64,000 nt of DNA from WTKD01 sp965243525 (GTDB lineage Bacteria > Spirochaetota > Spirochaetia > WTKD01). The DNA is taken from assembly GCA_965243525.1 (NCBI GenBank), contig OZ251568.1, positions 1,054,001 to 1,118,000 of the forward strand, written 5' to 3'. The notes below the pieces were generated by a model, which ran no database searches, was not told the DNA's origin, and saw only the letters and a program-made list of their open reading frames with translations. This document shows, piece after piece, positions 42,909-52,377 of the stretch (position 1 is the stretch's first letter; the number at the start of each line of letters is the position of its first letter). Position numbers and translations under genes: made by a program.

Positions 42909-44063
42909 ATGCATAGATTTACCTCAGAAGCAGTAAGTCAGGGGCATCCTGATAAAATAGCAGATCAAATTGCAGATGCCGTGCTGGATTTTTGTCTCAA
43001 AGAAGATCCGTATAGTGCGGTAGCTTGTGAGGTGTTTGTTACGACGGGGTTGGTTTTGGTCGGCGGAGAACTGAGTACCGAAGCCTATGTCGATATACGA
43101 GAAGTAGTCAAGCAAACACTAAAAGATATTGGATACACGAAACAAGAATATGGGTTTTGTGCAGATTCGATTGCTATTCTCAGTGCCATTCAGCGTCAAA
43201 GCAAGGACATAGCACAGGGTGTGTTTGAGGACAGGCGACGAATTAAGGGAGCTGGGGATCAAGGTATCATGGTTGGATTTGCCTGTGACGAAACTGAAGC
43301 TTTGATGCCGGCGCCTATTTTTTATGCGCAACGGATCATGCAGCGTTCAGATCAATTGCGACATAACAATAAGTCATTTGGAATACGACCCGATGCAAAA
43401 TGTCAATTGTCGTTTAACTATGTAGATCAAAAACCAGAATCATTAGCAGCGGTAGTCATGAGTCAACAACACGATCCAGACATTAATCACAGAGACCTTG
43501 AATCATGGTGTCGAGAATCGGTCATGGATCCTGTTATAGCTTCGTATATTCGTCCAGACACAAAATTTTATATCAACCCTTCAAAGAAATTTGTCATTGG
43601 GGGACCACAAGGAGACACGGGAATAACGGGGCGAAAACTTAATGTTGATACCTATGGAGGGATGGCGCGTATTGGAGGTGGTGCGCTCAGCGGCAAGGAT
43701 TGCAGCAAGGTTGATCGATCTGGAGCCTATATGGCGCGTTATATTGCAAAACACATTGTCGCAGCTGGAATTGCTCGTCGTTGTGAGGTACACCTTGGGT
43801 ATGCAATTGGTGTAGCGGCGCCGGTCAGCTGTCATGTTGATACATTTGGCACTAGTCTTAATGATGGGGATGATGTCTTGCTGAGCTCGCTTGTTTTAAA
43901 ATTGTTTTCTTGTGATCCTGAAAGTATTGCAGAACGCTTTTCATTGCGAACACCATTTTTTTATAGAACATCTACATATGGTCATTTTGGAAACTCTGAA
44001 TTTCCTTGGGAAGTTATTGATCCTTCACTCTGTTCATCCTTACAAGAAGCTATGCAAGCATGA
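42909..44063 (+). CDS. metK: S-adenosylmethionine synthetase
   Basis: Makes SAM from methionine and ATP. ATG 42909, one base after the ahcY stop, gives the standard MHRFTSEAVSQGHPDKIADQ start; an upstream in-frame start inside ahcY lacks family support. 384 residues. GAGDQGIMVGFA and GPQGDTGITGRKLNVDTYGG are present. Confidence 0.98.
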   Translation: MHRFTSEAVSQGHPDKIADQIADAVLDFCLKEDPYSAVACEVFVTTGLVLVGGELSTEAYVDIREVVKQTLKDIGYTKQEYGFCADSIAILSAIQRQSKDIAQGVFEDRRRIKGAGDQGIMVGFACDETEALMPAPIFYAQRIMQRSDQLRHNNKSFGIRPDAKCQLSFNYVDQKPESLAAVVMSQQHDPDINHRDLESWCRESVMDPVIASYIRPDTKFYINPSKKFVIGGPQGDTGITGRKLNVDTYGGMARIGGGALSGKDCSKVDRSGAYMARYIAKHIVAAGIARRCEVHLGYAIGVAAPVSCHVDTFGTSLNDGDDVLLSSLVLKLFSCDPESIAERFSLRTPFFYRTSTYGHFGNSEFPWEVIDPSLCSSLQEAMQA

Positions 44064-44995
44064 TCGTTGATCAACCGCTTGAACAGATCTTTGCATCTGC
44101 AAATAAGACTGTTGTTTCAGTTGAATTTTTTCCAGAAAATCTTGACGATGGAAAAACTCGTGATCGGTTCATACGTTATGCTCGCTATATAAACGAGTTT
44201 CCGCTTGATTTTGTGAGCGTCACTTTTGGAGCAGGAGGAGCAAAATGGCAGAACACCAGCGCCTGTGTTCGTACATTGCGAACAATAGTTTCAATCCCCC
44301 TTCTTGTCCATATTACCTGCACACGATTGTCTATCGCTCAAATTGATGAAATAATCACCCATTTTTACACAATGGGCATACGAAATTTTCTTGTTTTGCG
44401 AGGTGATCCACCAGCTGCACTAAACGACCATAAGAACGATGATAAGACGGATAAGACGCATGAAGATCATCATGCAAAAGAATCAGAATTTCTCTATGCG
44501 ATTGATCTTCTGCGGTATATGCAGAAAATCTATCCAGATTGCTCGTATTTTGTGGCGGGATTTCCAGAAGGGCATCCGGCCACTCCCCATCGAATTGAGG
44601 AGATGGAATATCTCTGTGCTAAGTGTAGAGCTGGTGCAGCGGGCATTATCACGCAGTTGTGCTTTACGCATTACGATGTGAACGATTTTATTGAACGATT
44701 TCGTCTCAGTGGATTGTCAATTCCCATAAGCATAGGGCTGCTTCCCGTTCGAGCTCATATGAACATGCAACGGATTTTGGGGCTTGCACTTGGTGCTCGT
44801 GTGCCTGCGAAGTTATTACAACAACTGGAAGACAACCGCGATGATCACGATACGTGCAACAGGGTCTGTACCGACTTCTTTTTTTCTGAGTTGAAACGTA
44901 TGCAAGGATTCAACGGCATACACCTGTATTTATTAAACAACTACAAGACAGCATCGGATATTTTACCGCGATTGTTTCAGATGTTAGAGGAGTAG
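44060..44995 (+). CDS. metF: Methylenetetrahydrofolate reductase
   Basis: Flavoenzyme that makes 5-methyl-THF, the methyl donor for homocysteine methylation. 311 residues. SVEFFPENLDDGK, VSVTFGAGGA, NFLVLRGDPP and ITQLCF are typical. ATGA overlap with metK. Carries a His/Asp/Lys-rich insert of about 20 residues after RGDPPAAL (HKNDDKTDKTHEDHHAKES), unusual for the family. A methionine synthase gene is not in the window. Confidence 0.95.
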   Translation: MIVDQPLEQIFASANKTVVSVEFFPENLDDGKTRDRFIRYARYINEFPLDFVSVTFGAGGAKWQNTSACVRTLRTIVSIPLLVHITCTRLSIAQIDEIITHFYTMGIRNFLVLRGDPPAALNDHKNDDKTDKTHEDHHAKESEFLYAIDLLRYMQKIYPDCSYFVAGFPEGHPATPHRIEEMEYLCAKCRAGAAGIITQLCFTHYDVNDFIERFRLSGLSIPISIGLLPVRAHMNMQRILGLALGARVPAKLLQQLEDNRDDHDTCNRVCTDFFFSELKRMQGFNGIHLYLLNNYKTASDILPRLFQMLEE

Positions 44996-45009
44996 TTTTT
45001 GCTATGAGA

Positions 45010-46359
45010 TTAGTTTCCCTTGCCAGTTAGCATTGTTGCAATGGTTTTGAATACTATGCGTACCTCCAAAACTAATGAAGGATTTTTTATATAGTACAAA
45101 TCATGCATAAGTTTGATTGCTGCATCTTCAATTGAGGCTCCATATTTGTATTTTACCTGTGCCCATCCGGTAATACCCGGACGTACCATATGACGAAGAT
45201 GGTAATGAGGAATTGTTTTCGAAAGGTTATCCACAAATTCTGGCCGTTCCGGCCGTGGTCCAATAAAACTCATATCACCGCGCAATACATTAAACACCTG
45301 GGGCAGTTCATCAATGCGGGCCTTTCGCATGAACATTCCTAATCGTGTGATACGTGCATCGTTTGCTTGCGCCCATCTAGGGCCATCTTTTTCGGCATCA
45401 GGAATCATCGTGCGAAATTTAACGATTCGAAAGGATTTTTCGTTTTTTCCAACGCGCGTTTGAACAAAAAAAATGGGGTTTTTCTTTACCCCACGAAGAA
45501 ATGGAGCAAACAGGAGAAGGGCCATCAGTACAAATGGGAGTAGTAAAACAGCAAGAGTAATATCCATAATACGTTTGACAGCATGCACTATACGCGATTG
45601 TAGGCTAGGAAGGTTTTGAATGTACCAAAGATGATCGGTTTCATAGATGGGTATAGTTTCCTTATATTCCTCCCAAAAATTTGCAGCATGATAGAAATAT
45701 ACTCCGTGTGAAAGTAGTGTATAATACGCAGTATACAAATTGCTATCCTCGAGAGTCGTATACACGATAGCATGGACATTGGTTTTTTTAGAAAAATCAA
45801 TCAGTTCTTTGGTATTTGTTAGTATCGGTATTGTCGTGGGAATATCTTCTGGAATGGAGTCACCTTTGTGTAAAAACAATGCATCAACGCGATATCCTAG
45901 ATGATTATTCTTAAGTATATCAAGGAGAATTTCTTTTGAATGCTTCGTTAGGCCTGATAAGATGATGCTCCGTTTTTTTCCGCGGCGAATTTGAATGGAG
46001 AATATCGCAATACGGGTAAATGAAGCGAATATTCCAAATAATATAGTCATTAACACGAGGTTTGTTTTCGGGGTGATAGAAAACCATGGAAAAATATAGA
46101 AAAATAATCCTCCGACGAAAAAACAAGCGATCAAGGCGATTGAAATCATACGAGGATGTACTCCGATTTCATGGAGGTTGAAAATTGCAAAAATAATGGA
46201 CCAAAGTAAAAATAATATTGAGAAAGGTATTATATGAATACGTATGAAATAGATAAAATCGTCACTCCCATACCGGATCAACAGAATCATAATAAGTATT
46301 ATATAATTAATGAGGATGTCCAAAGCTCCAAGCAGAAGTACTTGCCTATTTTGTTTCAT
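45010..46359 (-). CDS. Undecaprenyl-phosphate sugar transferase (polyprenyl glycosylphosphotransferase)
   Basis: Starts a surface polysaccharide by moving a sugar-1-phosphate onto undecaprenyl phosphate. 449 residues: four N-terminal membrane helices (about 10-120), a Rossmann-like middle part, and a C-terminal bacterial sugar transferase domain beginning KRIMDITLAVLLLPFVLMAL, with RVGKNEKSFRIVKFRTM, ARITRLGMFMRKARIDELPQ and VRPGITGWAQV. AGGAATAAAT before ATG. Alone, with no other polysaccharide genes adjacent. Sugar (glucose, galactose or N-acetyl) cannot be told. Confidence 0.94.
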   Translation of the reverse strand: MKQNRQVLLLGALDILINYIILIMILLIRYGSDDFIYFIRIHIIPFSILFLLWSIIFAIFNLHEIGVHPRMISIALIACFFVGGLFFYIFPWFSITPKTNLVLMTILFGIFASFTRIAIFSIQIRRGKKRSIILSGLTKHSKEILLDILKNNHLGYRVDALFLHKGDSIPEDIPTTIPILTNTKELIDFSKKTNVHAIVYTTLEDSNLYTAYYTLLSHGVYFYHAANFWEEYKETIPIYETDHLWYIQNLPSLQSRIVHAVKRIMDITLAVLLLPFVLMALLLFAPFLRGVKKNPIFFVQTRVGKNEKSFRIVKFRTMIPDAEKDGPRWAQANDARITRLGMFMRKARIDELPQVFNVLRGDMSFIGPRPERPEFVDNLSKTIPHYHLRHMVRPGITGWAQVKYKYGASIEDAAIKLMHDLYYIKNPSLVLEVRIVFKTIATMLTGKGN

Positions 46360-46408
46360 ATTTATTCCTGTTTATTGACAGATTACACAGAGGAATTATA
46401 CTAATATA

Positions 46409-47191
46409 ATGCGTAAGAGACCAGGTTTACTAATCATATCTTTATTGCTTTACATAGCACCATTGGCAATGGCAGATGTTGAAACAAGATATTCGAGTCA
46501 CGGACGCTATCATTTTCAGTTTCTAGGAATGAATACTCGTACCCGTGAATTGAGATTATTGCGAGAGAACAGTGTTTTTTCTCAGATGATTGAAAAAGAA
46601 GTAAAAGAGTTTCGGCCAAATCTTATCGTTGAAATGTCAGCAGTCTTAGATGTTGACGTGGAGACATCAGATTCTGAGATGGCGGATTTGTTGCTGAAAC
46701 TGTTTAATACATGTGCTGACATAGAACTGCTGGACAATTTAACCTATCTTGATAAAGAATTAAAAACTGAACGCCCGTTGTTCACGTCATCATTTTTGAT
46801 ATCTTCGCCACAGGATCATTCGGTTATTCCTTTTAAACCATACAAGGAACGTGTTCCGGGCACTCTCTATATATTACAAGAACTTCCCCCATTTGGAACT
46901 ATTATAGGAGAACAAGAGATGATTCACCGAAACAACGGATTTCTTTTTCGTAATACATTGTTGTCTCCTATGAAATACAAGAAAGTGCCGGTCGTAGAAG
47001 CAGAAAACTCAATCACCTATGTTGGTATTTCACAGCATGAGGGCTCTCTGTATCTTTATTGTCTTTTTGCCGTTAAAGGAGAATCAGTGGTAAGGCTTTT
47101 TAGACGTAGATTTGAAAATAACATTTTTAGTCGTATGGATTCATTGTTTTCGTGGATCCGCGAAAAAGCAATAGAAGTGCTAGAACAATAA
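46409..47191 (+). CDS. Secreted protein of unknown function
   Basis: 260 residues with a signal peptide (about 1-22, LLIISLLLYIAPLAMA). No domain I can name with confidence. The mature part is mixed alpha/beta with EVKEFRPNLIVEMSAVLDVD near the middle and a C-terminal amphipathic helix. Such predicted periplasmic proteins are known in spirochaetes. Two nt before the decarboxylase-type gene at 47194, so probably co-transcribed; no functional link evident. Confidence 0.75.
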   Translation: MRKRPGLLIISLLLYIAPLAMADVETRYSSHGRYHFQFLGMNTRTRELRLLRENSVFSQMIEKEVKEFRPNLIVEMSAVLDVDVETSDSEMADLLLKLFNTCADIELLDNLTYLDKELKTERPLFTSSFLISSPQDHSVIPFKPYKERVPGTLYILQELPPFGTIIGEQEMIHRNNGFLFRNTLLSPMKYKKVPVVEAENSITYVGISQHEGSLYLYCLFAVKGESVVRLFRRRFENNIFSRMDSLFSWIREKAIEVLEQ

Positions 47192-47193
47192 CC

Positions 47194-48444
47194 GTGATAA
47201 AATCCCTGCCGTTTTCCCAAGAAACAATCGTCTCCCTCGTTGAACAATCTGGCACACCATTCTATTTGTATGATGAGCAAGGTATCCAAAACACTGCCCG
47301 CACAGTGACATCTGCATTTTCGCACGTGTCTCAAGACTATCGTAATTTTTTTGCGGTAAAGGCGTTGCCAAATCCACATATATTAAAAATTCTTGTTGCA
47401 GAAGGAATGGGGCTCGATTGCAGCTCATATGCGGAGTTGTTGCTCGCAGAAATGATCGGAGTACGAGGAAGAGATGTCATGTTTACATCAAATAATACCC
47501 CCCTCCATGAATTTCAAAAAGCAGCTGACATGGGTGCGTGTATCAACCTTGATGACTATTCTCATATTGGTTTTTTGAACAAACACCAGATAATTCCTCA
47601 ACATATTTCGTTTCGATATAATCCAGGGTCATTGAAAACCGGCAACAAAACCATCGGCCTTCCAGAAGAGGCGAAATATGGTCTTACACGAGAGCAACTG
47701 CTCCAGGCATATCTGGAGATAGTTCCATGGAAATGTGAAACGATAGGGTTGCACACCATGGTTGCTTCAAATGAACTTGATCTTGATTATTTTGTGGATA
47801 CTGCGAAAATGATGTTTGAACTGGTAGTCGAACTATATAACAAAACGAAGATAGGCATAGACTATGTAAACCTTGGTGGAGGCATTGGAATTCCCTATCA
47901 CCCCGATCAAGAACCAATCGATGTCTATCAATTGGCAACTTCTGTGCGAAAACACTATGATGCCATCATTAAACCGACAGCACTTGATCCCTTAGGGGTG
48001 GTGACCGAGAATGGTCGTGCGATAACTGGGCCACATGGATTTTTGTTCAGCAAGGTCTTGCATAAAAAATCTATTTATCGTGAATATGTAGGTTTGGATG
48101 CCTGCATGGCGAATCTTATGCGTCCAGGTATCTATGGAGCTTATCATCATCTTACTGTTTTAGGAAAAGAAGATACTCCTGCAACGCATGTCTATGATGT
48201 TACCGGAAGTCTTTGTGAAAACAACGATAAATTTGCGATTCAAAGACAACTCCCTCCAATTGCTATCGGAGATATTGTTGGTATATATGATTGCGGCGCC
48301 CATGGTCATGCGATGGGATTCAACTACAACGGAAAATTGCGTTCCAAGGAATTGCTGATGCGTGTTGATGGAAGCGTAGAATGTATTCGACGTGCAGAAA
48401 CTCACGAAGACTTATTTGCCACGATAACACCGCTTGGTTCTTGA
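47194..48444 (+). CDS. lysA: Diaminopimelate decarboxylase-type PLP enzyme
   Basis: Fold-type III PLP decarboxylase, most likely making lysine from meso-diaminopimelate. 416 residues from GTG 47194, chosen because it follows the previous stop by 2 nt; GTG 47152 inside the preceding gene is less likely. PLP Lys in FFAVKALPNPHIL, the glycine loop NLGGGIGIPY, ligand residues in DACMANLMRPGIYGAYH, and the CGAHGHAMGFNYN block with conserved Cys and Tyr/Asn. Other members of this fold decarboxylate carboxynorspermidine or arginine; LysA fits best. Confidence 0.85.
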   Translation: MIKSLPFSQETIVSLVEQSGTPFYLYDEQGIQNTARTVTSAFSHVSQDYRNFFAVKALPNPHILKILVAEGMGLDCSSYAELLLAEMIGVRGRDVMFTSNNTPLHEFQKAADMGACINLDDYSHIGFLNKHQIIPQHISFRYNPGSLKTGNKTIGLPEEAKYGLTREQLLQAYLEIVPWKCETIGLHTMVASNELDLDYFVDTAKMMFELVVELYNKTKIGIDYVNLGGGIGIPYHPDQEPIDVYQLATSVRKHYDAIIKPTALDPLGVVTENGRAITGPHGFLFSKVLHKKSIYREYVGLDACMANLMRPGIYGAYHHLTVLGKEDTPATHVYDVTGSLCENNDKFAIQRQLPPIAIGDIVGIYDCGAHGHAMGFNYNGKLRSKELLMRVDGSVECIRRAETHEDLFATITPLGS

Positions 48445-48489
48445 TACATATCGGTTTAGTATGCAGGAGCTGCTAAGCAACAATTCCTT

Positions 48490-49041
48490 CTATTCCGTGC
48501 TTAATTCATCGCGAATACGTGCTGCTTCTTCATAGTCTTCTTCCGCGATTGCTTTTTCAAGGAGTTTTTTCAATTTCTCCATATTTGTTTCGGTAGGGGG
48601 CTCAATTAAAATCTCTTGTTTGTGGATGGTATCTAGTTGTATGCTTGCTTCTTCCACGATTGATTCTGCCAAAAATAGTTGACAAGGATAACGTAGAGCA
48701 ATATTTATGCTGTCGGACGGACGAGCATCGATGCTGATTTGTTTTAATCCTTGTCGAACAATGATTCGCGAATAAAATGTTTTATCGCGCAGATGTGTTA
48801 TCTCAACTCGCTCCACGCTGCCCTTTAATTTTGTCACTAGTTCAATAATAAGATCATGCGTTAAAGGACGGGGAATGGAAACATTTGATAGGGCAAATTT
48901 TATTGCCTGTGATTCAAAAGGGCGAATGAAAATCGGCACAATACGCCTATCGTCGTTTTCTGGACGCAAAAATACGGCGTCTCCTTTGTTTGTTATTGCA
49001 ACAGAAATGATTTCTGCAGGTATAAAAACATCTTCCCTCAT
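48490..49041 (-). CDS. Bifunctional nuclease family protein (DUF151) with UVR-like tail
   Basis: 183 residues. N-terminal BFN/DUF151 domain (about 1-130; VFLRPENDDRRIVPIFIRP and ARPSDSINIALRYPCQLFLA). The C-terminal 30 residues (LLEKAIAEEDYEEAARIRDE) form a UVR/UvrB-UvrC helix hairpin, as in other bacterial members. Cytoplasmic; the family has reported nuclease activity on DNA and RNA, but its role is not settled. Confidence 0.88.
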   Translation of the reverse strand: MREDVFIPAEIISVAITNKGDAVFLRPENDDRRIVPIFIRPFESQAIKFALSNVSIPRPLTHDLIIELVTKLKGSVERVEITHLRDKTFYSRIIVRQGLKQISIDARPSDSINIALRYPCQLFLAESIVEEASIQLDTIHKQEILIEPPTETNMEKLKKLLEKAIAEEDYEEAARIRDELSTE

Positions 49042-49057
49042 GTATTCTTATTGTTTT

Positions 49058-50863
49058 TTAGTTTGCAAAGAAATGCAACCGGGTACTTATTGAAATTCTG
49101 CGGCCATCTCCAAAGCTCAAAGGGGAAATTTTGATGATTGGAGGGGCTTGGTAGCGTTTAAATTCAGCTCTGGCAAGCAGGGAGAAAACATGCTCTACGA
49201 CCGCCTTGTCGTGGCCTGCCTTGATCAATTCTGTCTCGGAACAATGCTCTTCAATGAAAGCATAGAGCAGGACATCGAGTTGATCATAGGGAGGCAGAGA
49301 GTCTTGATCGGTTTGATTTGGGCGCAGTTCTGCAGAAGGAGGCTTCGTTCTGATTTGCTCTGGAAGTGGTGCGATGTTTTTTTGAATATAGCGATACAAT
49401 GTATAGACCTCTGTTTTGTACAGATCAGCAATAACAGCGAGCCCACCACACATATCGCCATACAGCGTGCAGTATCCAACAGACAATTCAGATTTGTTGC
49501 CAGTAGAAAGCAAGAGAGAACGGTATTCGTTTGCATAGGCCATGAGAATGGTGCCACGAATGCGCGCTTGAAGATTTTCATGCGTTATTGAAAATACGTC
49601 TTTTTTAAGAAAGGCCTTTGTCACTGTATCAGAGAGCAGTTGATAGGGTTGTTCGATTGGTACAACAGAGGTCTGCATATTCAAGGCACTTGCTACTTTT
49701 TGAGCATCGGTGATGCTTGCATCGCTACTAAAGGGAGAGGGCATCAAAATGCCATGGACGACATCAGAACCTAGCGCAATGCAAGCCAATGCAGCAACCA
49801 GGGCTGAGTCTATGCCTCCTGAAAGTCCCAAATGCACACGAGAAAATCCATTTTTTTTGAAAAAATCGCGAATGCCAAGACTGATTACCTCAATAATTTC
49901 TTGTCCAAGTGATTCCTGCAGAAACTGAAAATTTGGTTTCGGGAGGGAGATTTGACGATCTACTTCATGGTTTGTCGTTGATGTCGATGTTTCATGGTGG
50001 TTCTCTTTTTCGGTATAGAAATTAGTGATGTATGATTCTGTGTTACCAACAAATTGTTCTGGCGGGTGTGTTGATATCCCTTTTGTGGTTTTTTGTGCGT
50101 GTTTAACTCGAGCGGGTGGGCAGGCAAAATCGATGCCTGTCTCTATTCCAATGGGAGCCTGAAGGATAACAGACCCTTTTGGGTTGATGACCATTGAGCG
50201 CCCATCAAAAACAATGCCATCAGTAGCCCCAACGGCATTGCAATAACAAATTACCACATCATAGGTACGTGCAATATGACTCAAAATAGCGATACGCTCA
50301 GCATGTTTTTGTTTTGTATAGGGGGATGCGCACAAAACGATGAAGAGATCGGGTTTCTGTGCCAATATCTGTGGAATGGGAGAGGAACGGTATAATCCTC
50401 GAACTTCTCCCCAGATGTCTTCACAAATCGCAGTTGCAATGGTCATGTTCTCCCATCTAAGGAGGGAAACACTACGTCCTGGTTCAAAATTGCGTGCTTC
50501 GTCAAAAATATCATATGTTGGAAGTAAGAATTTTGCCTGTTGATGTACAATACTGTTATTCGTGATACCGATACATACGTTTTGTGCCCTTTTTCCATTC
50601 TGATAAGAAGAGCGGACAACGGTTCCAAACAAGCAAAGAACATCTGGTCGCAAGTTACAGCGAAGGTGCTCTAGCGCATCGTGGGCATGCCCGAGAAACC
50701 AATCAATTCCTGCAAGATCCTGAGGAGGATACCCACAGAGCATGAGTTCAGGGAAGACCGCGATGCTTTTTGAAGAACCGGCATTTGCACGCTCTATGAT
50801 TGCAGAGGCGTTTTGTTTTAAGTCACCGATATGTGAATTTAATTGATGGATATGTAGATGCAT
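49058..50863 (-). CDS. nadE: Glutamine-dependent NAD+ synthetase
   Basis: Last step of NAD+ synthesis, amidating nicotinic acid adenine dinucleotide. ATG 50863 gives the family-like start MHLHIHQLNSHIGDL; the longer in-frame version adds 17 residues. 601 residues. N-terminal nitrilase domain with Glu in FPELMLCGYPPQD and Cys in ATAICEDIWG; C-terminal synthetase with PP-loop GLSGGIDSALVAALA and KSELSVGYCTLYGDMCGG. A poorly conserved stretch of about 70 residues links the two domains. Confidence 0.96.
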   Translation of the reverse strand: MHLHIHQLNSHIGDLKQNASAIIERANAGSSKSIAVFPELMLCGYPPQDLAGIDWFLGHAHDALEHLRCNLRPDVLCLFGTVVRSSYQNGKRAQNVCIGITNNSIVHQQAKFLLPTYDIFDEARNFEPGRSVSLLRWENMTIATAICEDIWGEVRGLYRSSPIPQILAQKPDLFIVLCASPYTKQKHAERIAILSHIARTYDVVICYCNAVGATDGIVFDGRSMVINPKGSVILQAPIGIETGIDFACPPARVKHAQKTTKGISTHPPEQFVGNTESYITNFYTEKENHHETSTSTTNHEVDRQISLPKPNFQFLQESLGQEIIEVISLGIRDFFKKNGFSRVHLGLSGGIDSALVAALACIALGSDVVHGILMPSPFSSDASITDAQKVASALNMQTSVVPIEQPYQLLSDTVTKAFLKKDVFSITHENLQARIRGTILMAYANEYRSLLLSTGNKSELSVGYCTLYGDMCGGLAVIADLYKTEVYTLYRYIQKNIAPLPEQIRTKPPSAELRPNQTDQDSLPPYDQLDVLLYAFIEEHCSETELIKAGHDKAVVEHVFSLLARAEFKRYQAPPIIKISPLSFGDGRRISISTRLHFFAN

Positions 50864-51023
50864 ATTCAGACCATTACGCTGAACATGATACGATTTTTTA
50901 GAGCAATCATTCAATGATTGCGTTCATCGAGGAAATCTGGTCATAGTGCAATGTGGCCATTGCTGTGGTATACTAAGAAAAACATAGAACAAGGAGTGAA
51001 TACCTCGTTCACAAAGGAAGCAT

Positions 51024-52286
51024 ATGAAATTTTGGGTTCAATGTTCTATTGGATGTATAGTCGGGGCAATTCTAGCATTCATCCCCGGCCTAGATGGAAT
51101 GCTGCGAGGTGCATTACCAGAAATTACAAAAACAATACGTTTTGCTGGTCGATTCTTACTTAGTTTTATCATCGTAATAGGATTACCGCTTTCAATCATC
51201 GCTGCATCCAAACGAAACAACTCCCCGGGTTCTTTGTTCCGCATCATCGGCATTGTACTTCTGTTGTTGTTCAGCAGCAGTTTTCTTGGATATCTTGTGG
51301 GCATTTTTCTTCTTCCTGATCGCCTTCCTCCGCAATTTCAAGAAGAAGTTTTCATTGAGCGCCAACCAATCTTAACCACCATACAAGAACTATTTCCCGC
51401 CAATGCGTTTGAATTGTTCACCCCGCACAGCGATAATATACTATCGCTTTGTATTTTCGCTGCCATTCTTGCATTCATAGCTATCACTGAACAAAAGCAC
51501 GGGAGGGCAAATATCCATTTTTTCTTGGAAGTATCCTGGTCTGCCCTGTGGAAGTTATTGCGTATAGGCACCTCTGTGGGAGCAGGATTTCTTGTCGTGT
51601 TGACATTTGATACGATTGGGCAGTTCATCACGCTTACTGAAGAATCTGTTTTTGCATCACTCTTTATCATTCTCTTGACTTCAGTGTTGTTTATTTCTTT
51701 AGGGGTTTTTCCAGCGATTTTAAGCATGATTCGTGGCGAGAATATCTTTTCTCAATGGATTACGTCTTTTGTTCCGCCGGCCCTGTTTGCATTGTGTAGT
51801 GGAGATGTTTTGTATAGCCTTCCGGGGTTGTATCGGAGCACTGCGGAATCTCTTGCCTTTCCTCATCCAATATATTCAACTCGCCTCGTCATGACGACAT
51901 TATTTTGTCGTCTTGGATCAGTCTTCATCGCTGCAGTATGCAGTATCGTTGTCATTCGTTCGTATAGCGCTCTGACAATTACACTTGCCCAGTCATTGCT
52001 AATTATCTTTGTTATTCCTGCCTATGCCATCTTTGTGTTCAACAATCCCTATACGAATATATTGCTCATTCTTTCAGGAATAGCGCCGTTCTTGCTTGGT
52101 GCTGGTTCTTCAATGTATTTGATTCTCGTTCCGATGTTTATCGTGTTGCAAAGACTTGCGGCCATGCTCGATTGTGCAGGGGTATTGTTTATCCTTGCCC
52201 TAAAAAAGGAGCGGGTCTTGCAAGAAACACAGGATTCGAAGTTTTTTCACAAACGACATAGAATTTTAAATGAAGACGCTCCCTAA
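51024..52286 (+). CDS. Dicarboxylate/amino-acid:cation symporter family protein
   Basis: 420-residue membrane protein with about eight helices and helical hairpins. It resembles the sodium:dicarboxylate symporter (SDF/DAACS) family: N-terminal hairpin with PEITKTIRFAGRFLLSFIIV and GLPLSIIAASKR, and the ELFPANAFELF loop. C-terminal transport motifs are diverged, so substrate and even transport are uncertain. AAAGGAAG before ATG. Confidence 0.78.
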   Translation: MKFWVQCSIGCIVGAILAFIPGLDGMLRGALPEITKTIRFAGRFLLSFIIVIGLPLSIIAASKRNNSPGSLFRIIGIVLLLLFSSSFLGYLVGIFLLPDRLPPQFQEEVFIERQPILTTIQELFPANAFELFTPHSDNILSLCIFAAILAFIAITEQKHGRANIHFFLEVSWSALWKLLRIGTSVGAGFLVVLTFDTIGQFITLTEESVFASLFIILLTSVLFISLGVFPAILSMIRGENIFSQWITSFVPPALFALCSGDVLYSLPGLYRSTAESLAFPHPIYSTRLVMTTLFCRLGSVFIAAVCSIVVIRSYSALTITLAQSLLIIFVIPAYAIFVFNNPYTNILLILSGIAPFLLGAGSSMYLILVPMFIVLQRLAAMLDCAGVLFILALKKERVLQETQDSKFFHKRHRILNEDAP

Positions 52287-52377
52287 GAATGGGGTATAGA
52301 ACAGAGTTTCCTATAGGTATATGCTTCCACATCGAGAATATTCTAGCTAGGGGTGCGACCGATAATTTTAGGATTAC

